Shown here: positions 8,905 through 18,110 of the stretch, in pieces
How positions within the stretch are numbered: position 1 is the first letter of the stretch
Layout of the letters: the number at the start of each line of letters is the position of its first letter
Origin: PGYT01 sp963675055
GTDB lineage: Bacteria; Bacteroidota; Ignavibacteria; Ignavibacteriales; Melioribacteraceae
Direction of reading: 5' to 3'
Length of the DNA stretch: 64,000 nucleotides
NCBI GenBank assembly: GCA_963675055.2
Contig: CAXXJE010000005.1
Span: forward strand, 496,001-560,000
Position numbers and translations under genes: made by a program
Notes under the pieces: model-generated
Seen by the model: the letters and a program-made list of their open reading frames with translations, nothing else
Told to the model about the DNA's origin: nothing
Databases searched by the model: none

Positions 8905-9960
8905 TTAGTTAACAATTTTAACTCGCTGACCATCAATGAGGTTCTGATATCCCACAACAATGAGATTATCTCCATCGCTCAGACCGCTCTGAATAGCAAC
9001 ATTATCGCCTGTTCTATTAAGTATTGAAACGGCTTTGCTTTTAGCTATTCCATTCTCATCAACAAAAACCACATAGCCGTCGTCAAGCCTCATCACAACG
9101 TCTTCCGGAATCATAAATATATTTTTATATTGCCCGTTGCGAACATAAACTTCAGCAGCAAGCTCCGGTTTCAGATACTCGGAATTACCGTCTAAAACAA
9201 CTTCAATTGGATATGTACGATTGTCCGTTGAGATGGAAGTGCCAACGTAAGTTACAGTCCCAGTCAATTCTTCGGCATCCACACTTTTGAGTTTGATCCT
9301 GGCTTTATCACCTTTTTTAATTTTCCCAACATATCGTTCAGGAACTCCTGTCTCCACTTTGAATTTATCCCTGCTGACCAAATCCAGAATGGGTATTCCG
9401 GGTCCAACAAACTCACCTATCTCGTAATATCGCCTGTCTACAACACAATTAAACGGCGCAATCAAGAAAGTTCTATCATACCTGGCTTTAATCAGTTCAT
9501 AATTAGCCTTGCTTTGATCGCGACGGTATTTCGACTGCAGGAACTCATATTCACTGTTAATATTTTCTTTATAGATAATTTCCTGCTTTTCGAATGTTAT
9601 ATCATCAAGTTTATATTGAGCCTCCGCAGCATCAAGTGAAGCTTTGAGTACGTCATTATCCATTACGAGAATTGTATCGCCCTTTCCAACATAGCTCCCC
9701 TTATCCTGAACGATGCTTCCAATTCTCGCAGCTTCGCTCGCACTAAGACTCGTTTTGTTGACAGCCTGAATAACTCCGATTAACGGAATGTAATCAGTAT
9801 ATTGCCGGCTTTTTATTTCTTTAACCTGAATACTAACCGCCCTAACCTCTTCAGTCTGCATTGATTCCGATCCTTCCGTATCAGAACAAGCCTGGACTGC
9901 CGGCAGCAATAGACCGACTGAAAAAGCAGATAAGATTATTTTTCCCACTAATCCTTTCAT
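8905..9960 (-). CDS. RND efflux periplasmic adaptor (membrane fusion lipoprotein)
   Basis: A 351-residue HlyD/AcrA-type adaptor. The N-terminus is a signal sequence ending at AVQAC, so Cys25 is probably lipidated and the protein anchored to a membrane. It then shows a barrel-sandwich half motif (LSASEAARIGSIVQDKGSYV), an alpha-helical hairpin, the returning lipoyl half motif (LIAPFNCVVDRRYYEIGEFV) and a beta-barrel with a membrane-proximal domain. It bridges the inner-membrane RND pump and the outer-membrane channel. The gene lies 12 bp before the RND gene and 15 bp after the TolC gene. Residues near the signal peptide follow the lipobox only loosely (V-Q-A-C). Confidence 0.9.
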   Translation of the reverse strand: MKGLVGKIILSAFSVGLLLPAVQACSDTEGSESMQTEEVRAVSIQVKEIKSRQYTDYIPLIGVIQAVNKTSLSASEAARIGSIVQDKGSYVGKGDTILVMDNDVLKASLDAAEAQYKLDDITFEKQEIIYKENINSEYEFLQSKYRRDQSKANYELIKARYDRTFLIAPFNCVVDRRYYEIGEFVGPGIPILDLVSRDKFKVETGVPERYVGKIKKGDKARIKLKSVDAEELTGTVTYVGTSISTDNRTYPIEVVLDGNSEYLKPELAAEVYVRNGQYKNIFMIPEDVVMRLDDGYVVFVDENGIAKSKAVSILNRTGDNVAIQSGLSDGDNLIVVGYQNLIDGQRVKIVN

Positions 9961-9975
9961 TGGATTTCCTCTATT

Positions 9976-11298
9976 CTAATTATATAATTCATTCAAATTT
10001 TTACCCATCAGTAAATCCAGTTGAGCCAGATTTATATAATACTCATGGATTGAAGTAAGCAGATTCAGTTCCGAGCTGGTTAAACCAAGCAATGCGTCTG
10101 TCACTTCAAGCTGCGTACTAAGCCCGGTATCAAACCTCTTCAAAGAAATATTATAACCTCTCTCAGCTTCATCTCTTGCAGCTTTATAAGCATCAATCTG
10201 TTCCTTATCTTTTTGAATCTGCAGGAGAGTATTTTCAAACTGACTCCTGACAGTTTTTCTAACGCTTGCCAAACCCTCTACAGCTTTTTTCCAATCGAGT
10301 TCAGCCTGTTCAACCCTGGAGCTTTGTGCGAATCCCTGGAATATGGGAACCTTTAAAGTGAGACCAACCGTAACAGAGTTAAAATATCTCCAATCTGAAA
10401 ATGATCTATCATCTTCCTGAGCCTGTGTCTGCCAGTTACCGTTAAGCGTAAGTTTTGGAAGATGTTCTGTAAACTCATATGATTTTACGAGATCCTGCAT
10501 TTTCGCCTGGAGTTCCATCTGCTGAACAATTTTGTTGTTGTTCAGAACTCTTTCAATACCGGTTTCCTCATCAACTATGTTGGCATTTCTGTAACTGAGA
10601 GAATCATTAATAATCATTTGTGAATCGAGTTCTACTCCCATTACCAACTTCAAATTATTTGCGGCAAGTTTTACTTGGTTTTCGGCTTCGGTTAGTTGAG
10701 GTATTGCATTCTGATATTGTACATTTGCCTTTATGTAATCGTACTCTGCCACAAGACCCGCGTTATATTTTGATTTAGTATTGTGCAGGTTCTCATCAGC
10801 ACGCTTAAGCTGTAAATCCGCAAGCTTAACAAGCTCCTGAGCAAGCAGATAAGTATAATAAGCCTGTTTAACTTTCAGCACTAAATCCTCTTCCGAAAAT
10901 TCTTCTGCTCTTTTTGAAAGATCTGCGAAAGTCTCTGCAATTTCAACGGCAAGAAACATCGCGCCTGTAAATAAAGGCTGCTCGGCATTGACTGATGCAG
11001 TGAGAGTATTTTTTGATCCAGCAGGAAAACTTCCGCTGAAAATAGGAGTTTCAATAATGAAGCGCGGCCGCTTAATTGCCCTGCTGTAATTGACCGTACC
11101 ATTAATTGATGGGAACAGTGATGATCCGTAAGCTTCCTTTACCTGCTCTTCGGCTTTCTCTCTTTCAATTGAAATCTGTTTGTGTTCATGATTGTTATTA
11201 AGCGCAGTTTCAATGCACTTATTCAAATCATACTGCTGCTGTCCGAAGATATTCGTTCCAGCCCAAATTATTATTAGTGTTAAAACTGTTTTCTTCAA
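9976..11298 (-). CDS. TolC-like outer membrane efflux protein
   Basis: A 440-residue outer-membrane factor with a cleavable signal peptide (MKKTVLTLIIIWAGTNIFGQ) and two outer-membrane-efflux repeats rich in long amphipathic helices. The first repeat starts at YDLNKCIETALNNNHEHKQ, the second near FEFTEHLPKLTLNGNW, and the family pattern GYNISLKRFDTGLSTQLEVTDA occurs near the C-terminus. It should form the trimeric exit duct of the tripartite pump. It sits between the TetR regulator (11 bp) and the adaptor (15 bp), so the four genes are very likely one transcript. Confidence 0.92.
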   Translation of the reverse strand: MKKTVLTLIIIWAGTNIFGQQQYDLNKCIETALNNNHEHKQISIEREKAEEQVKEAYGSSLFPSINGTVNYSRAIKRPRFIIETPIFSGSFPAGSKNTLTASVNAEQPLFTGAMFLAVEIAETFADLSKRAEEFSEEDLVLKVKQAYYTYLLAQELVKLADLQLKRADENLHNTKSKYNAGLVAEYDYIKANVQYQNAIPQLTEAENQVKLAANNLKLVMGVELDSQMIINDSLSYRNANIVDEETGIERVLNNNKIVQQMELQAKMQDLVKSYEFTEHLPKLTLNGNWQTQAQEDDRSFSDWRYFNSVTVGLTLKVPIFQGFAQSSRVEQAELDWKKAVEGLASVRKTVRSQFENTLLQIQKDKEQIDAYKAARDEAERGYNISLKRFDTGLSTQLEVTDALLGLTSSELNLLTSIHEYYINLAQLDLLMGKNLNELYN

Positions 11299-11309
11299 TT
11301 CTGCTCCGT

Positions 11310-11927
11310 TTAATTCTTTTTAATTCCATCAAATATCACAGAAAGCAAATAATCAGCTTCCGCATCAAGATCAAATCCATTTTGCTCAGTACAGGCAATG
11401 TGAAAATATGCGAAGGAAAAAACCGTTCCACGCATAAGTGAGACAAGTTTCTTTGGATCCATCTCCCGAATAACTCCTTCTTTTATTGCTGCCTCAAGTT
11501 TTTCAGTTTGTATAGCATGTGCTTCCTCTATCAGTGTTGTTATTCTTGTATTGGCCGACGGAGGTCCGTCATAAATCGTACTCATGCGTTTATGACTTAA
11601 CAGAATAAACCCTGACTTATTATTTACACAGAAATCAAGCATATAATGAATTACCTCCCTGGTAAATGTTTTGTAATCTGTAGTCCTGGCATCAATTTCT
11701 TTCAAATTTTCAACAAACGATTCAAAAATAGTTTCAAGGATAGCAGTGTATAATTCTTCTTTATTTTGAAAATAATTGTAAAGAGTTCCCTTTCCAAACT
11801 CCGAGGCTTCGGCAACTTCATCCAAAGTAGTATGCGTAAAACCTTTTGCAGCAAAAATATCCAGTGCCGCTGAGAGTATTTCGTTCCTTCTAAACTCTCT
11901 TTCTCTTTCTTTTCTCGATAAGTTCAT
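11310..11927 (-). CDS. TetR-family transcriptional repressor of the efflux operon
   Basis: A 205-residue TetR protein. Residues 15-60 form the DNA-binding domain: RRNEILSAALDIFAAKGFTH, then TTLDEVAEASEFGKGTLYNY, typical of this family. The C-terminal ligand-binding part is not recognisable in detail. I chose the ATG at 11927 (MNLSRKER...) because the domain begins immediately afterwards; an in-frame start 63 nt upstream would add a hydrophobic, unconserved tail. As the first gene of the pump operon, with an 18-bp inverted repeat upstream, it probably represses its own operon until an inducer binds. Confidence 0.88.
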   Translation of the reverse strand: MNLSRKEREREFRRNEILSAALDIFAAKGFTHTTLDEVAEASEFGKGTLYNYFQNKEELYTAILETIFESFVENLKEIDARTTDYKTFTREVIHYMLDFCVNNKSGFILLSHKRMSTIYDGPPSANTRITTLIEEAHAIQTEKLEAAIKEGVIREMDPKKLVSLMRGTVFSFAYFHIACTEQNGFDLDAEADYLLSVIFDGIKKN

Positions 11928-11998
11928 TTTCTCAGTAATTATTATTGATAATTGGATACCGAATCTATTAGTATTACAACTGAATATCAAGTGTAATT

Positions 11999-12016
11999 AA
12001 TGACCACTCAGTCATT
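11999..12016. promoter_or_regulatory. Probable TetR operator (18-bp inverted repeat)
   Basis: AATGAC-CACTCA-GTCATT is a perfect 6-bp inverted repeat with a 6-bp spacer, containing the TGACTGAGTGGTCA-like core common among TetR/AcrR operators. It lies about 75 bp upstream of the preferred tetR start. A possible promoter (TTGATA, 17 bp, TAGATT on the minus strand) lies between the repeat and the gene. That TetR binds here is inference from position and symmetry. Confidence 0.6.
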
Positions 12017-12091
12017 TATTTTACTCCCAGTTAGGACGCAATGATTTGAGGAAAGTTCTTTAGTGATAGAAAAAAGAATGGAATGGATAAA

Positions 12092-12117
12092 AAAAACGCC
12101 TCGAGAGAGGCGTTTTT
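12092..12117. terminator. Bidirectional intrinsic terminator after tonB
   Basis: AAAAACGCCTC GAGA GAGGCGTTTTT forms a strong stem with a tetraloop and A/T tracts on both sides. It sits 7 bp beyond the stop of the TonB gene on the minus strand, where the exiting transcript ends in a run of T longer than six. Confidence 0.87.
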
Positions 12118-12123
12118 GAAACT

Positions 12124-12780
12124 TTATTGTAACCGGAACAGAACCGGCACAGTTACCTGCACCTTAACAGGTTTACCTCTCTGCTTGCCAGGTTTGAATG
12201 CTGTTTCCTGAACCGCGGCAATAGCAGCTTCATCACAACCTGCGCCGATACCTTTTATCAGCTCAACTTTCGTAACGTTACCATTTTCATCAACAAACGC
12301 TTTTACATATACACGTCCCTGCACGCCTGCTCGCTTAGCAATTTCAGGATAAACAATTTTTTTCTGAATTCCTTCAATCCCGCCAATAGGTTCAGGCATT
12401 TCTTCAACAGCTACGAAAAATACCGGTTCAACTTCTTCTTCTTCTTCCTGAGCCGGTGGAGGCGGCGGAGCTGAGACTTCCGCATCAACATCAAGTTCCG
12501 TTTCTGCTATTTCAATATCTTCCAAAACATCATCCGTCGGTGCTTCTATCGGAATAGGCGGTTTTGGTGGCGGAGGCGGAGCAGCTTCCTGCTTGGTCGC
12601 TTCAACATCTTCCACATCGATCAATTCCTGCGGTGCATCAATACTAACTTCATCCTGATCAAAACTCGGGAAGAATTTAAATGCCGCAATCAGTAGTAAT
12701 AATGATAATATCATGCTGAACTCAAATACCCTGCGATACTTTAATTTGAGATCAACTTTAGGATTTTTCTTTAAGGCCAC
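12124..12780 (-). CDS. tonB: TonB-family energy transducer
   Basis: A 218-residue protein with the three TonB parts in order: a single membrane helix near residues 17-37 (FSMILSLLLLIAAFKFF), a proline- and acid-rich periplasmic spacer with PPPPKPPIPIEAP and a second polyproline run, and a C-terminal TonB domain (YPEIAKRAGVQGRVYVKAF ... AAVQETAFKPGKQRGKPV). It transmits the proton gradient via ExbB/ExbD to outer-membrane TonB-dependent receptors. Neither exbB/exbD nor a receptor gene is adjacent. The gene is monocistronic, followed directly by a strong terminator. Confidence 0.92.
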   Translation of the reverse strand: MALKKNPKVDLKLKYRRVFEFSMILSLLLLIAAFKFFPSFDQDEVSIDAPQELIDVEDVEATKQEAAPPPPPKPPIPIEAPTDDVLEDIEIAETELDVDAEVSAPPPPPAQEEEEEVEPVFFVAVEEMPEPIGGIEGIQKKIVYPEIAKRAGVQGRVYVKAFVDENGNVTKVELIKGIGAGCDEAAIAAVQETAFKPGKQRGKPVKVQVTVPVLFRLQ

Positions 12781-12895
12781 TTTTCCTCCTTATTCCACAA
12801 TTCAACCTGTCAAACTTAAAAAATGATTACTCATTTGTCAATTGAACAGTATGTTTTTCTACACTAAAAACAACAATATTGTTCCTTATTTTCAC

Positions 12896-13321
12896 TTAAT
12901 TTACCGATGATGATCCAATTCTGATCAAATAGGATGAAATCGTAATTCCGACAAGCAATCCTATATAATTTGCGACAAGATCAAGCAGCTCACAATATCT
13001 GCCGGGAATAAAATACTGATGAACCTCATCAGCTAACCCATACAAAACTACGATAATTATAACAACAGGCAAACCATATTTCCATCTCTTTCTTAAAACC
13101 ATACGGAAGTGAATAGCCAGGTGCAGTAATATTGTTAATATTAAGTAGGCTGCAAAATGCTTTACTTTATCCGAGGTTGCAATAACAGGTAGAGATTTTG
13201 ATGGAACCGTTGTTAAAATAAATAACAAAGTCCAATATATCGCTAATGGTAAATAAATATAACGCCGCGGATTCGCTACAGCTGACTTATATAAATGAAT
13301 TATAAATGAATTTAATCGCAT
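12896..13321 (-). CDS. VanZ-like membrane protein
   Basis: About 141 residues with four hydrophobic segments. The pattern SDKVKHFAAYLILTILLHLA followed by YGLADEVHQYFIPGR is the signature of VanZ-like proteins, in which the conserved acidic and His residues (DKxxHF, DExxQ) face the membrane surface. The molecular role is unknown beyond teicoplanin resistance for VanZ itself. The ATG at 13321 is preferred over a TTG 15 nt upstream. Either start lies inside the 3' end of the nnr gene, so the two overlap by 35-50 bp and are probably coupled. Confidence 0.8.
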   Translation of the reverse strand: MRLNSFIIHLYKSAVANPRRYIYLPLAIYWTLLFILTTVPSKSLPVIATSDKVKHFAAYLILTILLHLAIHFRMVLRKRWKYGLPVVIIIVVLYGLADEVHQYFIPGRYCELLDLVANYIGLLVGITISSYLIRIGSSSVN

Positions 13322-14849
13322 TTGGTATATTCTCAATCAAGTCTGTTGCATTAACACTCAGCTCAGTTCTTTGTTCCAATAGCAAATCTGCGATTAAACC
13401 ATGGATATAAACTGATGATACTGTTGAATTCTCAAGTTCGTTGTTTGATGCCGTAAAGGCACCGATTATTCCTGTCAGCACATCCCCGGATCCGAATTTT
13501 GCGAGGCTCTGATTTCCGGAAGAATTAATCAATACCTCACCTGCAGGAGTAAAAGTAATAGAAGGAGCGCCCTTTAGAACCAGTAGTGCCCCGGTTTCTC
13601 TGCAAAATTTCTTACCATAATTAATTGGATCGCCCTTAAGTGTATTCAGGTTAATTCCGAGTAGATGTGCAAATTCGGCAAGGTGAGGAGTAAGCACACA
13701 ATTAGTTAAACTAATCTGTTTGTATTTTTCCGAAAGTGCATGCACAGCGTCTGCATCCACAACAATATTCTTCGATTTATACTTTCCGATGATTTGCCTG
13801 CAGGCTTCAATAGTTTCCGGGTTTCGTCCAAGTCCCGGACCGATGATTACGGTATCGGCCCATTCAATTCTTTCAGTTAACTCAGATGTATTATCCTTGG
13901 TGAGATAACCCTGATAGATATCTTCATATGGATGGACAACCACTTCATCAAGTTTCTGTTGTACAAGAGTTTGAATAGCCTTCGGAACAGCCAGAACAAC
14001 CGCCCCTGCCCCGGATGTTATTGCAGCTTTGGCTGACAATACTGCAGCTCCGGGAAGATCAGATGATCCTGCGATGATAAATACTTTTCCGGCAGTGTAT
14101 TTATGTGCATCAACTGACCTTGCCGGTATCCCTGCCAAAGCGTCCTCTGGTTCAACCAGATATTCATCAGTATCAATATTCTGAAAGTATTCGTCGCCGA
14201 TACCGATTGATCCTTTAACCACTTTACCTGAGTGCACATATCCTTTGCCATAAAACAATCCCGTTTTTAACTCAGCCAGGGTAACCGTCAGGTTGGCATT
14301 AAATGCTGTATCACCGGAACCGAAATCAATTGCCAGTCCGCTTGGAACATCAACAGCAACTTTAAAAGCAGATAACTCATTCAGTTTAAGTATAATAGAA
14401 TTGTAAGGCTTTTTAATATTGCCTTTAGTGCCTGTTCCGAGTATAGCGTCAACCAGGACATCGCATTCTTTGAGTCGGCCAACATCGCGCATTGATTTAT
14501 AGAAGTACAAATTTGAATTCTTGTAAATTCTCAACAAGTTTTTAAGAATTTTGAAGTTTGTAAGTGCATCCCCCTTAAGTTCCTTCTCTCCTGCAAGGGA
14601 AAGCACTTTGACGTTATACCCCCTAATTAAAAACTGACGTGCAAGTGCGAACCCGTCTCCCCCGTTATTGCCCTTTCCGCAGATAATTCCTACCGGAAGA
14701 AATTTAGTTAAGCCGTCATAGTTATTTGCAATAACTTCATAAATACTTCTCGACGCATTCTCCATCAGCATAATACTTTTCATTCCAAGTTTACTGACAG
14801 CAAACTTATCGGCATCCCTTACCTGCGAGTTCGAAAATAACGGTATCAT
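13287..14849 (-). CDS. nnr: Bifunctional NAD(P)H-hydrate epimerase / ADP-dependent dehydratase
   Basis: A 520-residue fusion that repairs damaged hydrated NAD(P)H. Residues 1 to about 215 are the YjeF_N epimerase domain, with GKGNNGGDGFALARQ and the catalytic Asp region VDAILGTGTKG. Residues of about 235-510 are the ribokinase-fold dehydratase, with KVFIIAGSSDLPGAAVLSA and the nucleotide-binding NQSLAKFGSGDVLTGIIGA. Both active sites look intact and the length matches E. coli-type bifunctional Nnr. The small upstream gene at 14871-15236 is 21 bp away and the VanZ-like gene overlaps the 3' end, so all may be co-transcribed. Confidence 0.94.
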   Translation of the reverse strand: MIPLFSNSQVRDADKFAVSKLGMKSIMLMENASRSIYEVIANNYDGLTKFLPVGIICGKGNNGGDGFALARQFLIRGYNVKVLSLAGEKELKGDALTNFKILKNLLRIYKNSNLYFYKSMRDVGRLKECDVLVDAILGTGTKGNIKKPYNSIILKLNELSAFKVAVDVPSGLAIDFGSGDTAFNANLTVTLAELKTGLFYGKGYVHSGKVVKGSIGIGDEYFQNIDTDEYLVEPEDALAGIPARSVDAHKYTAGKVFIIAGSSDLPGAAVLSAKAAITSGAGAVVLAVPKAIQTLVQQKLDEVVVHPYEDIYQGYLTKDNTSELTERIEWADTVIIGPGLGRNPETIEACRQIIGKYKSKNIVVDADAVHALSEKYKQISLTNCVLTPHLAEFAHLLGINLNTLKGDPINYGKKFCRETGALLVLKGAPSITFTPAGEVLINSSGNQSLAKFGSGDVLTGIIGAFTASNNELENSTVSSVYIHGLIADLLLEQRTELSVNATDLIENIPNAIKFIYNSFI

Positions 14850-14870
14850 ATCAATTCCCTCAATTTAAGT

Positions 14871-15236
14871 TTATTCAAACAATAGGATATCTTCGCCCGG
14901 TTCTTCAATAATTAATGAATGTTTCTCCTTAAGATGAAGACATACCTTAACATGATTTTCAAAGTTGAAAATATCATCATTAACTTCAACACACACCAGT
15001 TTTATGGTCTCATATTTCGTCATAACTTCCTGTAAATTTTTATAATCATGAAAATAAATTTCAGTAAAGTCTTCTCTGATAAAATATTCAGCTCCTTTCT
15101 TAGTGTTGCTGAAGTCCATGATTATATCATTTTCAACGATTGCTTTAACAACATGAGCCCTGAACGGTAAAATGACTCTGTTGCCATAATAAAGACCATT
15201 CATTTTTTCTTTTATTCTTTCATTAAGCTTTTTCAT
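14871..15236 (-). CDS. Conserved-looking hypothetical protein coupled to an NhaD-type antiporter
   Basis: 121 residues that I do not recognise. The protein is soluble (no membrane segment or signal peptide), begins with a lysine-rich stretch (MKKLNERIKEKMN) and ends in an acidic tail (EEPGEDILLFE). Its start codon follows the stop of the sodium/proton antiporter gene with no intervening base, a sign of translational coupling, so a cytoplasmic accessory role to the antiporter is possible but unproven. Codon use resembles the neighbours. Confidence 0.7.
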   Translation of the reverse strand: MKKLNERIKEKMNGLYYGNRVILPFRAHVVKAIVENDIIMDFSNTKKGAEYFIREDFTEIYFHDYKNLQEVMTKYETIKLVCVEVNDDIFNFENHVKVCLHLKEKHSLIIEEPGEDILLFE

Positions 15237-16652
15237 TTATCCCTTCCCGTAATAAAATATTAACCAGACCAGAGTAAAGATAGGAATAAGTATCGGCAAA
15301 GAATACTTAATCAGGTAAGCAAAGAAACTGGGCATTTTAATTCCAGCTCTTTCACTAATAGATTTTACCATAAAGTTCGGTCCGTTACCGATATATGTCA
15401 TGGCACCGAAGAATACTGCTGCAACTGAAATCGCCTGTAAATAAATCGGATACTGAATGGAAAAATCGTGAACCTGTTCTTTTACATTGACATCCATCCC
15501 GAATTTACCGAGTTCAGCGCTCAGGAAATTCAAGTATGTTGGTGCATTGTCAAGGAATCCGGAAAGTAATCCGGTTGCCCAGTAAAATATCCCCGAATTC
15601 AAATCACTGCCAAGCACATTAGCTTCATGAGCTATTAATTGCAGCGCTGGAATCATAGTAGCGAATATACCTATAAATAAATAAGCGACTTCTTTTATTG
15701 GTTCAAAATCAAACTCATTAGCTGCAAGAATTTTTTCATCAGAGCCTTTATAAGCGAAGTAACAAACTGAGAACATAATTATTTCCCGTATACCAAACGG
15801 CAGCGGCGCAAGACTCGGGACCCACGACATTACACCAGGATCTATGAAAACCGACAAAAGTATTACAAGAAGATATATCATGTTCTTGAATCCCCTCACC
15901 TCAATTTTACCTGTATATTCGTTCCCGCTATTACCTTCCTTATTTCTGCTGTCAACGAAATAGAATATCAATGCAATAACAATTATCGTCGGCAGCCAGA
16001 TATACCATATATGCTGGATAAACCAGAAGAATTCAATGCCCCTTAGAAATCCGAGAAACAGAGGTGGATCGCCAATAGGAGTTAGAGCGCCGCCTATGTT
16101 GCTGACAAGAAAAATAAAGAATATTATATGATAGGGTTTTATTCTGTCTTTATTAATTTTAATAAATGGTCGGATTAGTAACATTGATGCACCTGTAGTA
16201 CCAATTACATTGGCAATAACAGCACCAATTAGAAGAAGAATTGTATTAAGTGCCGGCGTCGCTTTCTTCTCCACCTTTATTAAAATTCCGCCTGATGCTA
16301 TAAAGAGCGAAGCCAGTAATGCGATGAATGAAAGATACTCAGCCAATGTATGAAGCAGGCTGTGCGCATCATTCAGTGCTATCAGGTAGTAAAGTACTGT
16401 AATCGTCCCCAGCGCCATAGCTATTTTAGGGTAGTTCTTTTCCCAGAAGTGGTGATAGAAAATCGGCCCCGTTGCGATAGCCAATAGCAAGAGGACAAAG
16501 GGTAAAACCATTATGGTGGCAGGTAATGCGTGGGCGGCCCCTTCTGCGGTCTGCCCTTCGGACACAACACTGGTAATCGTTTCGGAATAAACATTCACAG
16601 CCGATAAAAGTCCGACAACAATAGTGTACATAATAAAACGAATATTTTTCAT
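15237..16652 (-). CDS. nhaD: Na+/H+ antiporter, NhaD family
   Basis: A 471-residue ion-transporter-superfamily protein with an N-terminal signal-like helix and about eleven membrane segments. Motifs such as IGAVIANVIGTTGASMLLIR, FLVSNIGGALTPIGDPPLFL and GFLDNAPTYLNFL match the NhaD/citrate-transporter-like family, where conserved Asn/Asp and Gly-Pro residues bind Na+. It should exchange sodium for protons across the inner membrane. This agrees with the other sodium-coupled carriers in the window (NSS, AGCS, NhaC). The next gene starts immediately after its stop codon. Confidence 0.88.
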   Translation of the reverse strand: MKNIRFIMYTIVVGLLSAVNVYSETITSVVSEGQTAEGAAHALPATIMVLPFVLLLLAIATGPIFYHHFWEKNYPKIAMALGTITVLYYLIALNDAHSLLHTLAEYLSFIALLASLFIASGGILIKVEKKATPALNTILLLIGAVIANVIGTTGASMLLIRPFIKINKDRIKPYHIIFFIFLVSNIGGALTPIGDPPLFLGFLRGIEFFWFIQHIWYIWLPTIIVIALIFYFVDSRNKEGNSGNEYTGKIEVRGFKNMIYLLVILLSVFIDPGVMSWVPSLAPLPFGIREIIMFSVCYFAYKGSDEKILAANEFDFEPIKEVAYLFIGIFATMIPALQLIAHEANVLGSDLNSGIFYWATGLLSGFLDNAPTYLNFLSAELGKFGMDVNVKEQVHDFSIQYPIYLQAISVAAVFFGAMTYIGNGPNFMVKSISERAGIKMPSFFAYLIKYSLPILIPIFTLVWLIFYYGKG

Positions 16653-16683
16653 GTAAAATTCCTAACTCAGATTTATTAACAAT

Positions 16684-17982
16684 TTATGGAGTATTTCGAT
16701 AGATCATCCTCGGGAAAGGAATGGCTTCCCGCAAGTGATCAATGCCGCTGATCCACGATACTGTTCTTTCCAGACCGAGTCCAAATCCCGAGTGAGGAAC
16801 CGATCCGTATCTTCTGAGATCGAGATACCACTCAAAGAATTCTTGCGGCAATTCATGCTGCTTTATTCTTGATATCAGCAGATCCAGGTCATCTTCTCTC
16901 TGGCTGCCTCCGATAATTTCACCATAACCTTCAGGTGCAAGTACATCCACAGCAAGCGCAACTTTCGGATTATCAGGATCTCGTTTCATGTAGAAGGCTT
17001 TTACCTCAGCAGGATAACGATGAATCATTACCGGACGATCGAACTGATCGGATATTATAGTTTCATCCGCACCACCGAGATCATTACCCCATTCGAAATC
17101 CACACCGTTCTGTTTAAGAATCTCAACAGCTTCATCATAACTTATTCTGGGGAAAGGCCGTTTAACCTTTTCAAGTTTGGAAACATCTCTTTCCAGAATT
17201 TCCAGATCTTCTTTCCTTTCGGCAAGAACCGTCTGCACGATGTACTCAAGAAATTCCTCAGCGAGATCCATGTCATCGTCAAGGTCATAAAAAGCCATTT
17301 CAGGCTCAACCATCCAGAACTCGGTTAAATGTCTGCGGGTCTTGGATTTCTCGGCTCTGAATGTAGGACCAAATGTATAAATCTTACCTAGCGCCAGCGC
17401 GCCGGCTTCCCCGTACAATTGTCCGGACTGTGTAAGATAGGCTTTACCGAGATCGAAATAATCAAACTCAAAAAGTGTTGATGTACCCTCGCATGCGTTC
17501 GGTGTTATGATCGGCGGATCAAACAGTGTAAATCCACGCTCATCGAAAAAGTCTCGTATCGCCTTGGCAACTCGATGGCGAATGCGCATTAAAGCTACCT
17601 GCTTCTTTGATCTCAGCCAGAGATGTCTGTGATCAATCAGGAACTCGACGCCGTGTTCTTTTTTCGTTATAGGGTATTCTTCAGACATTGAAATTAGCTT
17701 TACATCGGTAGCATCAAGTTCAACACCACCAACTGCACGTTCTTCCGCTTTAACCTTCCCGGTTATTTCATAAGAAGATTCCTGAGTTAAATTCCCTGCA
17801 AGTTCAAATACGTCTTCCTCTACATTGCCCTTAAAAACTATACATTGCAGATATCCGGTTCCATCTCGTAGAATCAGGAACTTAACTTTACCACTGGACC
17901 TTTTATTGAAAAGCCAGCCTTTTAGAGTAACTTCCTCGCCGATATGATTCGGCAAATCGCTGATATAAACTTTGGGTTTCAT
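16684..17982 (-). CDS. asnS: Asparagine--tRNA ligase
   Basis: A 432-residue class IIb aminoacyl-tRNA synthetase. An N-terminal OB-fold anticodon-binding domain (residues 1-100; KPKVYISDLPNHIGEEVTLK) precedes the catalytic domain with motif 2 (TFRAEKSKTRRHLTEFWMVE) and motif 3 (GFGLGLERTVSWI). Length and the ITPNACEGTSTLFEFDYF segment fit AsnRS rather than AspRS. I chose the ATG at 17982 (MKPKVY...) with AGG 5-6 nt upstream; an upstream in-frame start would add 21 hydrophobic residues with no counterpart in the family. It lies 31 bp upstream of the nhaD-type gene. Confidence 0.95.
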   Translation of the reverse strand: MKPKVYISDLPNHIGEEVTLKGWLFNKRSSGKVKFLILRDGTGYLQCIVFKGNVEEDVFELAGNLTQESSYEITGKVKAEERAVGGVELDATDVKLISMSEEYPITKKEHGVEFLIDHRHLWLRSKKQVALMRIRHRVAKAIRDFFDERGFTLFDPPIITPNACEGTSTLFEFDYFDLGKAYLTQSGQLYGEAGALALGKIYTFGPTFRAEKSKTRRHLTEFWMVEPEMAFYDLDDDMDLAEEFLEYIVQTVLAERKEDLEILERDVSKLEKVKRPFPRISYDEAVEILKQNGVDFEWGNDLGGADETIISDQFDRPVMIHRYPAEVKAFYMKRDPDNPKVALAVDVLAPEGYGEIIGGSQREDDLDLLISRIKQHELPQEFFEWYLDLRRYGSVPHSGFGLGLERTVSWISGIDHLREAIPFPRMIYRNTP

Positions 17983-18110
17983 ATGACCTGAAATTAATTT
18001 TATAAAATAATGCCAAATATATACAAGCCGGGTGTTAAAAATCAAAAAAAGCGGGAATTATCAATGTAGTATAAAAGGACTTAATATTATGATAAAAATG
18101 GCATAAGATG

